Of a stretch of 64,000 nucleotides of DNA, positions 12,465 through 23,355 are shown piece after piece. Numbering within the stretch: position 1 is the first letter of the stretch; the number at the start of each line of letters is the position of its first letter. The stretch comes from Tipula vernalis (Eukaryota > Arthropoda > Insecta > Diptera > Tipulidae): assembly GCA_958295665.1 (NCBI GenBank), contig OY282558.1, positions 355,191,448-355,255,447 of the forward strand, written 5' to 3'. The position numbers and the translations under genes are program-made. The notes below the pieces were generated by a model. That model was given only the letters and a program-made list of their open reading frames with translations, was not told the DNA's origin and made no database searches.

Positions 12465-13173
12465 ACAAATAGCGTGTACCGAATTTCAATATTATAACGT
12501 GTACCGTTCCGATTATACGGCTGTCTATATATTCCCGTAGTGTTTAGTAGGAGAAAACGTTTCTTTTACAACTTCCCGTGTTTGTTAACCGATTGAAGTG
12601 AAATTTAGTATGCAAATTGATATTGACCCACAAATAGCGTGTACCGAATTTCAATATTATAACGTATCCCGTTCCGATTAAACGGCTGTCTATATATTCC
12701 CGTAGTGTTTAGTAGGAGAAAACGTTTCTTTTACAACTTCCCGTGTTTGTTAACCGATTGAAGTGAAATTTAGTATGTAAGTTGATATTGACCCACAAAT
12801 AGCGTGTACCGAATAACAATATTATAACGTATCCCGTTTTGATTATACGGCTGTCTATATATTCCCGTAGTGTTTAGTATGAGAAATAAACGTTTCTTCT
12901 ACAACTGCCCGTGTTTCTTAACCGATTGAAGTGAAATTTAGTATGCAAGTTGATATTGGCCCACAAATAGCGTGTACTGAATTTCAATACTATAACGTAT
13001 GCCGTTCCAATTATACGGCTGTCTGTATATTCCCGTAGTGTTTAGTATGAGAAAATAAACGTTTCTTCTACAACTTCCCGTGTTTCTTAACCGACTGAAT
13101 TGAAATTTAGTATGCAAGTTGATATTGGCCCACAAATAGCGTGTACCGAATTTCAATTTTATAACGTATCCCG
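12465..13173 (+). repeat. Satellite array, first orientation (4 units plus part)
   Basis: CACAAAT starts at 12464, 12629, 12794, 12962 and 13131, i.e. periods of 165, 165, 168 and 169. It ends at ACGTATCCCG (13173), identical to the endpoint at 11555. Open frames of 66-75 codons on one strand of these units are by-products of the unit sequence. Confidence 0.88.
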
Positions 13174-14394
13174 ATATAATATTTAATATTTTTCACTTAT
13201 TTTTAAATAACAAACTAATTAACTAATAAACAAACACTGCGTATCATTAAATTTTTGTTTATTGTTGTGACATTTAATTTCGAAAATTTTTTGCCATTTT
13301 GTTTATACATCCAGGTGTGTATTTAAAATATTAAGGGTTAATTATTGAGAAATAATGTTAATATTTTTTATAAATAGGTAATAAAACGTGATAGAATTAA
13401 AACTAATTAACTATTGTTAATATTTTAAAAACATTTTTCAAGTTTTATGTAAGTTTTATGTTAAAACATTTATTTTCGAATAATTTTTGACATTCTATTT
13501 GTTTGAGTACGGTTCTATACAACTTGTGTCTCATTAGACGTAGAGGAGTATATAAAAATGAGCGAGATGGTCTTATTAAAAACTTCTACAATTTCATATT
13601 GCTTGATTTGGTATTAACATTTTCTGATGCTACATCCAGGTACTTTATATCAGTGGGCCAAATCAAGCAAAAATGCACGAAACAGTTGCAATCGTATAAT
13701 TGCACAAGATCGTTATGTCATGCGGCCAACATAATATAATTCCAGTATTTCTGTGAAATAATTTACATTATCCGAAATACTTTTGAGCAGAAGCGGGCGA
13801 ATTTCTGTCAATATACACAAAAATTGCGGCGGGTTTAGTAAACAGCAATTGCACTCTTAAAAATATTTTTTGATTGTTTTGCTAAAACTAACCACAGATG
13901 GCATTGCGATAAATTCTAGCGTGAATATAATTAACTAATCAAATCATTAATCAATGATTTTATGTGCATATTTCTATTAAAGGAATCTTATTTTTGATTT
14001 GAAAAATGATAAAAATTGAATTGTACACGAATATGTCCAACAGTGGTGAAATTAGTTTAATCAATGTGACTGATTATTCATGTTGGTTTGTTGAACATAT
14101 GCAATATTCATTATGATAATTTAATTAATTAATAATTATAAATTTCGTGTTTTTTTATTTTGATTAAATGATTATTGATTATTTTAATTTTCGTTAAAAT
14201 CTATTGAAAATCTTTAGAGTGGTTTAAGTATATGAGTGGTACTAGTATTTCTTAATTCTTTTAGATGGCATCACTTTTAATATTTTTTACATTTATTACA
14301 ATATTTTACATTAATTACAATTTTTACCGTATTTTACAATTTTTTACGTAATGTATGTAAAAAATTATTTTTTACGCGTAATTGAACAACACTG

Positions 14395-14402
14395 CTCGTT
14401 TC
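14395..14402. repeat. Right target-site duplication of hAT element
   Basis: CTCGTTTC, identical to the left copy at 10332-10339, directly after the terminal CACTG. Confidence 0.9.
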
Positions 14403-15339
14403 TAGAAGTAATCACGATTGTCACGATATTAGATATAGTCCCTAAAATTTCTAAAATTCCCAGATTGATTTTGGCCTATGGATCTATCGCAACGGCATGT
14501 ATAATAGAATATAATTCAGAAAGAGTGCCATTTACGGGTATTAAATGATTTTTAGTTTTCATCGTTCTATTAATGAAAATTATGAAAATGTATGTTTTTG
14601 TGAAAAGCACCAATTTGTTTAAAGTGTTTACTAATGGATGTTACGTTAATTGATTTTAGCTATCTGGTTTTTGTGATTCTATCAAGTTTCATTTTTATAT
14701 TTTTTACCGTCTTCAGGGGAATATGAAAATTCGTTTCCCGTTTTCTTGGCTCCTGGACTAGCACTACATTTTGCGAATAAGCAATAAAAGCAGTAATTCG
14801 GCATGAATGATCGGAGATTCGGCATGATTTCCCTGCTGTAGATACCCATACTAATTTTCTAAATATCCAAGTTTATGTTTTAGTTCTGAAATTTTAAAAC
14901 GAATGGAATATAATTTAATATAAAAATTTATAATTTGAAAAGTGAACTGTCAAAATGCTTAATTAATAAGATTTTCTAAATTTTCAGAATGCTGGAGCAA
15001 TTGAAAATTAAGGAATTTAGCTCAAACTATAAACGGCCTTTAAATCCATTTTTAGGTCATTAACTGTTTGTTTCAATACTTTTCTGTTTCGTTAGGAAAT
15101 GAGTGCCCATCTATTTCACTTTTCATTACCGCCTTACGTTGGAGGTTAGCATTATTATAGTTGGATATATTATAGATGGACATATTTGGATGGACATTAT
15201 TATAGATGGAGATAAACATTATTCAAAATCTTTTATTTATGCACTATTTGACATATAACCAAGATATTTTCAACCATAAAACGATTTGGGTCAAGGAAAG
15301 TACTTATTTTACCAAATAAAAAAAAATGGTTTTAATTCA
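14403..15339. other. No recognised gene
   Basis: AT-rich sequence. A short direct repetition of ATTATAGATGGA/ATGGACAT words lies near 15145-15215. Nothing else was supported. Confidence 0.35.
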
Positions 15340-15353
15340 TCTGACAACATGTT
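15340..15353. repeat. Target-site duplication (left) of SINE
   Basis: TCTGACAACATGTT, identical to 15682-15695. Confidence 0.9.
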
Positions 15354-15681
15354 GTTGTTGTTTGTTTCTTCTTGATTTATTTTTTTACCGTCCTACTTTA
15401 CGCCTGGAGTAGCCAAATCGAGGACGGGCGGCTACAGATCCGTCTTTGAAAACCACCTGCACATTGCATTGCTTCATCCCAACCTGTAGTCCTGACATGA
15501 AAGGTGGGTCGCGGCCCATGGATTCTGCACTCACAACAGGGGGTCATAGATGTGTTCATCTTCATCATCGATCGTAATCAGATGATGAAAAATCCCTTTT
15601 GCATCCCGCCCCTATAGAGATTCGAACCCGGTACCTCCCGATCCAACCGCCGCAGCTTTAACCACTGCGTTGTTTGCTTTG
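15354..15681 (-). mobile_element. tRNA-derived SINE, about 328 bp
   Basis: On the minus strand the 5' part reads CAACGCAGTGGTTAA (about 15658-15672), close to an RNA polymerase III A box, and about 40 bp later GGGTTCGAATC (15619-15629), a canonical B box. This is the tRNA-like head of a SINE. The body is moderately GC-rich against its AT-rich surroundings, and the 3' end (left side) finishes in a CAA-type simple tail. A perfect 14-bp duplication TCTGACAACATGTT flanks it, showing target-primed insertion. The parental LINE and SINE family name are not identifiable here. It is not a functional tRNA: the acceptor stem is absent. Confidence 0.88.
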
Positions 15682-15695
15682 TCTGACAACATGTT
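15682..15695. repeat. Target-site duplication (right) of SINE
   Basis: TCTGACAACATGTT, identical to 15340-15353. Confidence 0.9.
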
Positions 15696-16489
15696 TTTTT
15701 GACAAAATTTAAATAAAACTAATTTGAATTTTAGCACCCATTAAGTTTATTAAGAAATATAATAATTTCAAAAATTCCAATGTTATTCGAATTTCAAATT
15801 CAATAAATTCGGAAACTTTAATTTATTTAATTATTTTGAGTTAGTTGAAAGACTAACATTTCAATCAGGTTCAATCCCTACATGTTTTCCAAAATTTTTC
15901 ATTTTAAAAAAATTTAATGATTCAAGGGAATTGATAAGAATAATCGGAATTTTAGAATTTTGTAATTTTTAAGATTTCAGGCGAGACATTAACTTCATAG
16001 AACGCCATAAAAGCTCTTGTAACTTTGGTCGAACATAGAAAAATATTGAGTCAATTTTCAATGATGAAAAGAACTCCATCATTCCTCACAGTGTGAAAAT
16101 GCCATTAAAAATATACAAAATGAGTCGTTTTATCGCCTAAAATGTTTTACTGTTCTAAAAGTATTATAGAATCAAAATAAGGAAATTTTTTTATTACATG
16201 GAAAATGCAAAAATTACGACCAGAAAATTAAGCGTAATAAAATAAAATGTTTAAAGCATTATAAACCATCCCTGTATCAATGATCATATCTATATAGTCA
16301 TTTTAAGCATAAATAAAAAGCCAAATTGTTTAGAAAATTTTTACTTAATGTAAGGTCAAAATCAAGAAAGAATCAAATATTTTATGGCCTGGAACGCAAA
16401 AGTTTAATTGGAGAAATTATCGTCTGTATTTCGTCGAATTAGAAGTTTATACTGAGCTGTTTTGTCTCACAGGAAGGTATCATTTCTGG

Positions 16490-17325
16490 AAAACTAAACG
16501 AATTAATAACAAAAAGAAACCGTTGGGACTGTCGTTAGAGCTATTATCTGTGATCAAAGCACAAGAAATATAGAAAAGCATCTAAGGCGTTTGGGTAACA
16601 ACCGAACGACCATATTTTATAATAAGTAGGCTGCGGTCGAATTCTCGGGTAAATCATTTACTACGGTAAATGTAAATTTTTAGTGTTCGTTTTTTCAATT
16701 CATATAACAATAAAGACTAAAGTATGTAAAGGTGGAACATTTACGTTTTTTTTGTTTCGTGTACCCCCTGGATTTACTCGAGAATTCGACATGTCTTTCC
16801 CAATCAGTTTGAGATAATGCGGGTAAAGTATGCTACTCAAATTTTTAGCAGATCTACAGCGGCTGCACGCTAATTCAATTAAAAAAAAAAATTAAAACAG
16901 CGGAACATATTGAAATTGCGATTTCGACTTACAAATTCATTGAAAAGTTGGACAAGCTGTTCCATTGTCTTAAATCCAAATCTAAATTTAGCATAAATAA
17001 TTAGCAATGAAGTTTCAAACTTTTTAACATACAAGTACATACATAAATATTACTGAAATTTCTTTAATTATTAGTGGAGCTAATTGTCATAACTGCAACC
17101 CATCATAAGTGATTTTGCACACAGTATTGCGAAAATGATCACTATTAAAATAAATAATCCGTTTTCAAATATTTCTACTCAGTTCAGCGGGCTTTTGTTT
17201 GACAATGAGATTTCGTTGAAAGGTGGACCCACTGAAACCCATTTTTAACTTGAATGTCGATTTACAAGAAGGCTCTATGAGGTATTTCATAGGCTATGTT
17301 ATATTTAAGATGTCAAAAAAAAATA
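16490..17325 (+). pseudogene. P-element/THAP-type transposase fragments
   Basis: Around 16535-16625 a frame reads VVRAIICDQSTRNIEKHLRRL, with VTTERPYF in the next frame, resembling the RNase-H-like block around the first catalytic Asp of P-element-type transposases (hydrophobic run, CDQ, then a short helix and P-Y-F). A second short block near 17265-17320 (MRYFIGYVIFKMSKK) resembles a C-terminal segment in such proteins. A 155-bp inverted-repeat element separates them. Both blocks are short and broken, so this is only a family-level suggestion. Confidence 0.38.
16636..16790. mobile_element. 155-bp MITE with 20-bp inverted repeats
   Basis: Ends GTCGAATTCTCGGGTAAATC and, on the other side, its reverse complement with one mismatch. 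Inner sequence also pairs partly (GGTAAATG with CATTTACG-like words). Non-coding. No flanking duplication was clear, so superfamily is not assigned. Confidence 0.72.
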
Positions 17326-17329
17326 TCAT

Positions 17330-17880
17330 GTAGTCAATGGATCGTTTAGAACTGACCAAACTGACTGTTTGAAGCTAAGTCAGGATATTTGATTCATACT
17401 AAAATTATATTGTTGAAAGCCAGTTTGGTATGCTTTAGGCACCAATTGAATCGTTTTACAAAATTACTGATACTGAAAATTAAAGGTGTTGTTTATAAGC
17501 ACTGCATTCCTTAAAATGGAATTAAATTTCCAGATTCTAAAACATATAAAAATACACGAGATCCGAACTCGAGAATTCTTTTACAAATACAATAATTTAT
17601 AGTTTTATTCGGTGATGTTTTTAATTTCTTTTAAATTAAGGCATTATTTTTATTTTCATTTGAATGCACGTATACCCAATCTTTTAAGATCATACGTCTT
17701 GACGTGGCGAAAGCACTTCAGTATTGCTTGAAATATATTGTTATTAAGTCTGCAGCAATGAGACAAATGTGATTCATTTAATATATTTGGTGAGTTTCTG
17801 AATGTATTGATTCCAAAAACAGTTTGGTAACTTGAAAAACTTATATCAATTGTTTGTTATTTTGGCGAAAAAGCCTACAT
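17330..17880. other. No recognised feature
   Basis: AT-rich sequence with no coding or repeat signal that I can support. Confidence 0.35.
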
Positions 17881-17882
17881 AG

Positions 17883-19907
17883 GGGAGGGGCCGGGGCCAG
17901 TTGAAACACGAGGCAATTTCACCTAAAACAGTTTTTTTTTTTAATTCTGAGAAAACTAAACGACATCCCTTTTCATATTTTACTTCCCTTACAAAATTGG
18001 TTCCATACAGACGTGTCAGTTTGTTTGTGTCTACAAAATATTGTTTATGACCAAGTAAGGTAACTTTTGTGTTTAATTTTGCCGTATTAATACATAAGTG
18101 TGTTTATCTAAAATTTGATATAACTTCGAGGATATAATAAATTTAATGTAAACATTAAAAAATTCATAAATTAGTGAAACAAATATAATTTAACTGAAAA
18201 ATGGCACGTTGTAAGAAATTACGCGGGGTAAATTGAAACACGTTACAACTTACCCCATCGTTTCTGAAATAACTAGGAATTTTTAAATGTTCGATTGGTT
18301 CTTTAGATTCGTTAAAATTTATTTAATCTAGATAGTATGAGAACTTTTACAAAGTAAACCGAACGAGGTAATTCATCGCTTGCCGAAATTACCAAAGACG
18401 TCAAACGGGTTAAAAGCGGGTTAAAAGGTAACCATTTTCCGTATGTCACTCTTACCCGGTACGTGTAAAAATTTAAACAGCGACACTTAAATACAGTTAG
18501 ATACCAGCCAAGCCGTCAAATTTTCTCATCTAGACAAACCGCTAAACAAGTGAGTTACCTCAAATATGCATCAAAAATTTATTTCAGCTTGTGACCTAAC
18601 GAAACTAGCAAATTGGCCTTTGAGTGTGCTGTTGCTTTTGGAGTAGATGTACCACCATCATAACACAGAAATAAAATGGCTGGCGTAGAATGGCTAAAAC
18701 TTTTTCTAAAAAAAAAAAAACCAGTACTATGCAAGCTTTAATAAAACAAATGTGACCAATTTTTTCCAAAAACTAGGGGAACTTACATTAAGTGAAAGAG
18801 GAGTGCTTGTGACGGTTTGTTGTGCTGTAAGTGCTGGTGAAAACTCTATTCCAACTATGTTTATTCTCCCAAGAAAAAGGTTTCAGCCACATTTTATTAG
18901 AGATGGACTCGGGGGCAATATTGGTAAAGGAAATGGTTCAGGATGGATGACTGCACTAGAATTTCGACCATCAAATAGGAACCCCGTTTTATTAACGTAA
19001 GACAATCATGAGTCTCATTTGGCTATTAAAACTGTTAATCTTGCCAAGGCTATCGGAGTTATATTACTATATTTCTCACCTCATTGCTCCCATCGGTTTC
19101 AGCCATTAGACAGGTCAGTATACGGCCCGTTCAAAAAATTTATGTCGATTGCTAAAGATGCTTGGTTAAGAAATAATCCCGGCAAGTGTATGGCAAAATA
19201 CGAGATTCCTGGTTTGGTGGCTCAAACGTTACCATGAGCTTTATAACCTGAATCGAATACCAAAGGCTTTAGAATATCTGGAATAGAACCTTTCGATGAA
19301 CATATTTTTGGAGATGCAGATTTTTTTTTCCATCAAGTGTAACAGACCGCTCTTATAATGAACAGGCACCAACTTAAATTCATGGTAATGTTAATGCACC
19401 TAATGAAGTTTCAATTAGTCAAACATTTGGTACCATTCTAAGGGAAGGAACTGATGCCCCACTACAAATTTTAGACATATTAGAGGAAAAGAAGGCATTG
19501 GAGAAAGAGGAAGCAACTAAATTGCTAGCTTAAACCAGCAAAAAACCGTTTGGATAAACGACAAAAAGTAACACGTAAAATTCTACAGGAAAGACACGAT
19601 TGGTTTTGTTTAGTTTGTGGTGAGGCTTATGCACACAATAAACCTGAAGAATGTTGTGTAATGTGTCATTATGCAAACTATGGGCTCACGAGGAATAAAC
19701 AGAGTTAAAAGGTAAAAAAAGGATATATAGTTGCCACGAATGTACAAATTAATTGTTTTAGTTAAGTTGTTAAAAATGAATTGTTCTTTGTTTTATTTAA
19801 TTATCGATGTATTTCTGCTTTATATTTAATAAATATTGAATTTATTTTTTTGTTAATTGCTGGTATTTACTTCAGGACCCCATACTAAGTTTTAACTTTC
19901 CCCATAT
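17883..19907 (+). mobile_element. pogo/Tigger-type DNA transposon, decayed
   Basis: Inferred from the transposase remnant at 18540-19745 and weak similarity of the outer ends: GGGG..AGTTGAAACAC near 17883-17910 and, reverse complemented, GGGGAAAGTTAAAACTT near 19880-19907. The GGGG plus AGTT-AAAC layout fits a terminal inverted repeat next to TA, but the repeats are diverged and the limits are approximate. Confidence 0.5.
18540..19745 (+). pseudogene. pogo-type DDE transposase pseudogene
   Basis: Central part at 18752-19000: LTLSERGVLVTVCCAVSAGE, then IPTMFILPRKRFQPHFI and GSGWMTALEF, the order seen in DDE_1 (CENP-B/Tigger/jerky-like) transposases. Across one stop at 18998-19000 it continues DNHESHLAIKTVNLAK, holding the second catalytic Asp, then LLYFSPHCSHRFQPLDRSVY, with the third Asp in QPLD, and GFRISGIEPF. 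A C-terminal cysteine-rich tail (about 19605-19745: CLVCGEAY, then CCVMC, WAHEE and YSCHEC across frames) looks like the zinc-binding PHD-like tail of these proteins. Stops and shifts near 19000, 19235, 19375 and 19530 rule out function. The N-terminal DNA-binding HTH was not recognised. Confidence 0.82.
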
Positions 19908-20344
19908 ACGAGGTCAGGTTATAACACTAAGATATTCTTTCAAAATAAGGAGAGAAGATACTAAACTTTTATAATATATAAGTATGAGTTATCTACTCCT
20001 TATAGTTAAATTTATATGAGCCAAAAAGCAAAAATTTCTTCTACCTGCCCATCTATTGTTACACGTAAAAAAATAAAAATATGATTAAGTCATATAACCG
20101 AGGAAGTTCGGGAAGTTGAAATTAGAAATGCTAAAAATTCCTTGGATTAAGCTAAAAAATCCCAAAGTGAAAATTTGATGGTTGTCATTCAAATTTGAAA
20201 CTAGATTAAATGCGAGCGGTCTGTTAATAGTCGAGATAGTTATGTGTAAATATCTTAATGCTTAACAATCATAACTATACACTATAGGCGCAACTACTAA
20301 AATTAAAAAAATGGGGTGGGCTGTTTTGTCATCTACGGATCCCA

Positions 20345-20765
20345 TTTGAAACACAATATTTTAATATGCGATTTGAAAAAACGTGATATTTCAAAACGTG
20401 ACACGGTACTATACGTAATATGTTACAAAATGCTATATTTCAAAACGAAGTATTTCAATATGAGATACGGTACAAAACGCGATATGGTAAAAAACGCGAT
20501 ATTTTAAAAGGTGATATGGGACAAAACGCGATAGTTCAAAAGGTGATATTTCAAAACGAATATCCTAATTCCATCGTACAAGTTCAATTTCATCATAAAG
20601 GTGAAGGAACATTTTATATGTGAAATGGAGAAAGATTAATAATTTTAAAAAATCACGTTTTGTGCCATATCGAATTTTGAAATATCACTTTTTGAAATAT
20701 CGCATTTTGTACCATATCGCGTTTTGAAATATCGCATTTTGTACCATATCGCGTTTTACGTGATA
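20345..20765. mobile_element. Fold-back element built from 32-bp subrepeats
   Basis: The left arm (about 20345-20560) repeats words like GGTACAAAACGCGATAT and TTTCAAAACGTGATAT. The right arm (about 20650-20765) carries their reverse complements, including two exact tandem copies of a 32-bp unit containing ATCGCATTTTGTACCATATC. A spacer of about 90 bp separates the arms. Two overlapping open frames here translate the repeat and are not genes. It resembles fold-back/MITE elements with internally repetitive inverted arms. No target duplication was found. Confidence 0.78.
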
Positions 20766-21033
20766 ATGTTTATACGCAGTTTAATTAATTATTTATTTAT
20801 TATTTTACTGTTAATTTACTTAATCCCCACTGTTTCTTTACGCAAGTGGTGACAATATAATTGCTCCGATCAGATGAGGCGTGCTTTCATTCAGTTCAGA
20901 AACAACACCAAAATGCGTAAAACAAACAAGCATCAAATTTCAATTTTCTGTCTCGTTTTGTTTTGAATCTGCTTCTTCATACTAGTACTTTATTTATCAT
21001 ATTATTTGTCGCTTTACGAAATTATTGTCCAAC

Positions 21034-21302
21034 TACAGCTACGTTTTTTTTATTCGCTCCGGATAGCTGCTATCAACAGCCGGCATATAAAAATTGGCTT
21101 CCGATTGCGCTCCGTATAAATAGGTATAGAGCCAAATATTTTTTATATCAATTTTCCGGTAAACAATTGAATTAAAAATGATATTTTGATGTTAAAAAAG
21201 TTTAGTTTACCAATAAATAGTTCGTCAAATTTAAATTTAGACGTAAACAAATGAAGCCTCTCGATAGCAGCTATCGGGAGCGAATAAAAAAACACAGCTT
21301 AC
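21034..21302. mobile_element. 263-bp MITE with about 38-bp inverted repeats and 3-bp duplication
   Basis: The left repeat starts AGCTACGTTTTTTTT at 21037 and runs through ATTCGCTCC and GATAGCTGCTATC. The right end, reverse complemented from 21299, starts AGCTGTGTTTTTTT and runs through the same blocks. TAC flanks both sides (21034-21036 and 21300-21302). A 3-bp duplication would suit a PIF/Harbinger-type MITE, but with only three bases this could be chance. Non-coding. Confidence 0.75.
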
Positions 21303-21654
21303 GGAACTTATTTTTAGATCACCACTTGTGATCAAAAACCAATGTTGGATGAAATGTTGTTATTGCTTTGCTTCAAGAAATGCTTCAAGAAATGCAGCTA
21401 TTATTAGTAAAGATTTGTATCATCTTAGCAAAGACAATGGGTAACATGTAGAACTTTTTTTTACTCACACATTTGTCGCTCCTATCAATGATTTTATAAA
21501 ATTTTATAAATATCTTAGACATAAAGCATATGGATATATTAATATGTGATAAAACTGTTGTACGGGAACCTTGGAAGCAGGAAGAATACTATGATGGAGT
21601 ATTCGACAAGAAGTAGTGTTTGGGCATGTGTTTATCAATCAAAGTGAATTAGGT

Positions 21655-22070
21655 TAAGTTAGGTTGTAGTGGCTGCTTAGGCAAATTTAGGCCTTTACTC
21701 TTACTGGAACCAATTTATTCTACTTATGTAGCGAAGAACATGCCGCGCTCTACTGTTTCCGAGATCTGAAAGGTTGTTAATTTCTTCTTTTTTTTTATTT
21801 TTTTTTTATTAGGCTTGGCTCCTACATAAAAAAGGAGCGTAAACTTATTCACGTGTTTGTGCCTTCCGCGTGTTAATGCCGGACAAGAGTAAAGGAAGTA
21901 AACCAGCGTCTCTTCCTCAAACTTCTCGTTCAAACAGCTCCTACAGAAGTAATTTGCCTCCAGACCCAGCCTTTTTGCATGTTCTCCCTTGAGTACTCCT
22001 ACGACCGATCTTAATTCACGTCTCCATAAGAAGATTAATATTGAATAGATGAAAAATGGATCCTTCACTG
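21655..22070 (-). pseudogene. LINE 3' end (R1/Jockey-group ORF2 C-terminus)
   Basis: The minus-strand frame 21724-22068 contains RRELRSVVGVLKGEHAKRLG, then FCRSCLNEKFEEETLVYFLY and SCPALTRGRHK, the C-terminal Cys/His segment after RT (and RNase H) in R1/LOA/Jockey-type LINEs. Here the usual His before the last Cys is Tyr or Phe. The 3' side on this strand is the segment near 21655-21720 (reading AGGTTAAGTTAGGTTGTAG on the plus strand), a kind of 3'-end sequence common in fly LINEs. The copy is 5'-truncated, as expected for a LINE. Clade is not certain. Confidence 0.65.
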
Positions 22071-23355
22071 TAATATTTCATACAATACAATTTTACGAAA
22101 CACATTTTACATTTTACAATCAAATATTTTTCCTTTAGAAAAGTTTTTATTTTACTTTTTAACACGATTAAATTTGTTAATGCTTATCTTGTTTGAACAA
22201 AGTATTGTTTAAGTAAAAAAAGTAACAATATATACTTATTTTACCCACCTCTCTTTATTTCACCTCATCTTATCTGTTAACAAATTGGATCAATTTTCGT
22301 TTTAATTCTTAGAAATGTGATTTTAATTTGTGATGATTTCTGGCTAAAATTATTTTAACAACGAATATTCTTGGTAGTTGTCAATTTCCAAACAAAATGT
22401 GTCGAACAATGTTAATAAAAAGTTTTTTTTGCTGTGTTTTGGATGGCTGATTCAATTGTTTTTTATTCAATTCGGCTTCTCTAAATAATTGATCATAGAT
22501 TCCAATTTAAAGTTTTCTAGTTTGGTACACCAAAGTTAATTTTTGTTTGTTTAAGTTTCTTCTTTGATTTTGTGAATCATTAGATTTTTTGGCATTACAC
22601 TTCGATTGGATAATCAATTTTAGATATCATATTTGATTGGCTTCCAATAATTAGTTGAATCATATTTACATTGTAGTTGGACATATGCCAAGAAAGTAAT
22701 GAGTATATTTACGATCCTACATAAGAATGTAAGACTTAATTTTCGGTGGCAAAAAATAAAAAGTTAGACCTTTTCTTTATTAATAAATAAACTTAAGTAA
22801 ACTTTATTATTTTTATCAGTTTGAAGCACATCAATTGTTTATACACCCAGCAGTTTAAAAAACAAACAAATTGAATTATCAAAACTACTTTTGAATGAAA
22901 ACAAAACTACTTTACAGCAAACAAACAAAAAAATGTATAACATCTATCTCTTCTACATCATGAAGAAGCAAAAAGCTCTAGAACGAAAAAAAGTTAAGTT
23001 TATCGATTTAAACATTTTTTTTTTCTGTGCTTGTACTTGTATTTATAATTATTTATAAAAACTTATAAACTTAGCATCAACAAAAAAACTGAATATTATA
23101 ATGCTTCAATTGAATTGGAATTATTAATAAATAGAAAAACACTCAACCCTTTTTCTTGTATTTTTTTGTAATTCAACTTAAGATTTTAGTCTTGGTTCGT
23201 CTCCTTGTGTATATACTAGTATACCTTGTAGTATATAAAATACTTATAATATTGTTTTTCTTCGAACTTTTATCTAACGTTTTTAATCAATTCTTATTGA
23301 AAATTGAAAATTATTGATTTTTTCTTTTTTGTTTTCTTCTACAATTTAATTTCAG
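22071..23355. other. Intronic sequence upstream of the GPCR TM5 exon
   Basis: AT-rich, with a pyrimidine tract and branch-compatible sequence close to the acceptor TTTAATTTCAG. No coding signal of its own. Confidence 0.55.

Larger units (their letters stand above)
10340..14394. mobile_element. Non-autonomous hAT-superfamily element, 4.06 kb
   Basis: The left end begins CAGTGTTGTGCACGTAA; the right end, reverse complemented, begins CAGTGTTGTTCAATTAC, matching at 11 of the first 12 positions. Both ends then carry subterminal runs of TTACGTAAAAAATTGTAAA-like words, as is common in hAT elements. A perfect 8-bp duplication CTCGTTTC flanks it. No transposase frame is present, so it needs a transposase in trans. 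Inside are two direct copies of a 464-bp module (10715-11178 and 12001-12464, constant offset of 1286) and arrays of about 166-bp satellite units in both orientations. The perfect duplication suggests a fairly recent insertion compared with the surrounding remnants. Confidence is high for superfamily and limits, lower for history. Confidence 0.88.

Noticed and set aside
11338..13156. Several 66-75 codon frames with similar peptides
   Set aside because: They are translations of satellite units and appear in both orientations; no start context, length or family supports a gene.
15600..15675. Possible tRNA gene (B box GGTTCGAATC)
   Set aside because: No acceptor or anticodon stem; flanked by target duplications, so it is the head of a SINE.
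18752..19237. Possible domesticated pogo-derived host gene
   Set aside because: Stops at about 19000 and 19235 and further shifts break the transposase, and element ends appear to be present.
20316..20623. Two overlapping frames with KRDI/NMRYGTKRD repeats
   Set aside because: They translate the 32-bp subrepeats of the fold-back element.
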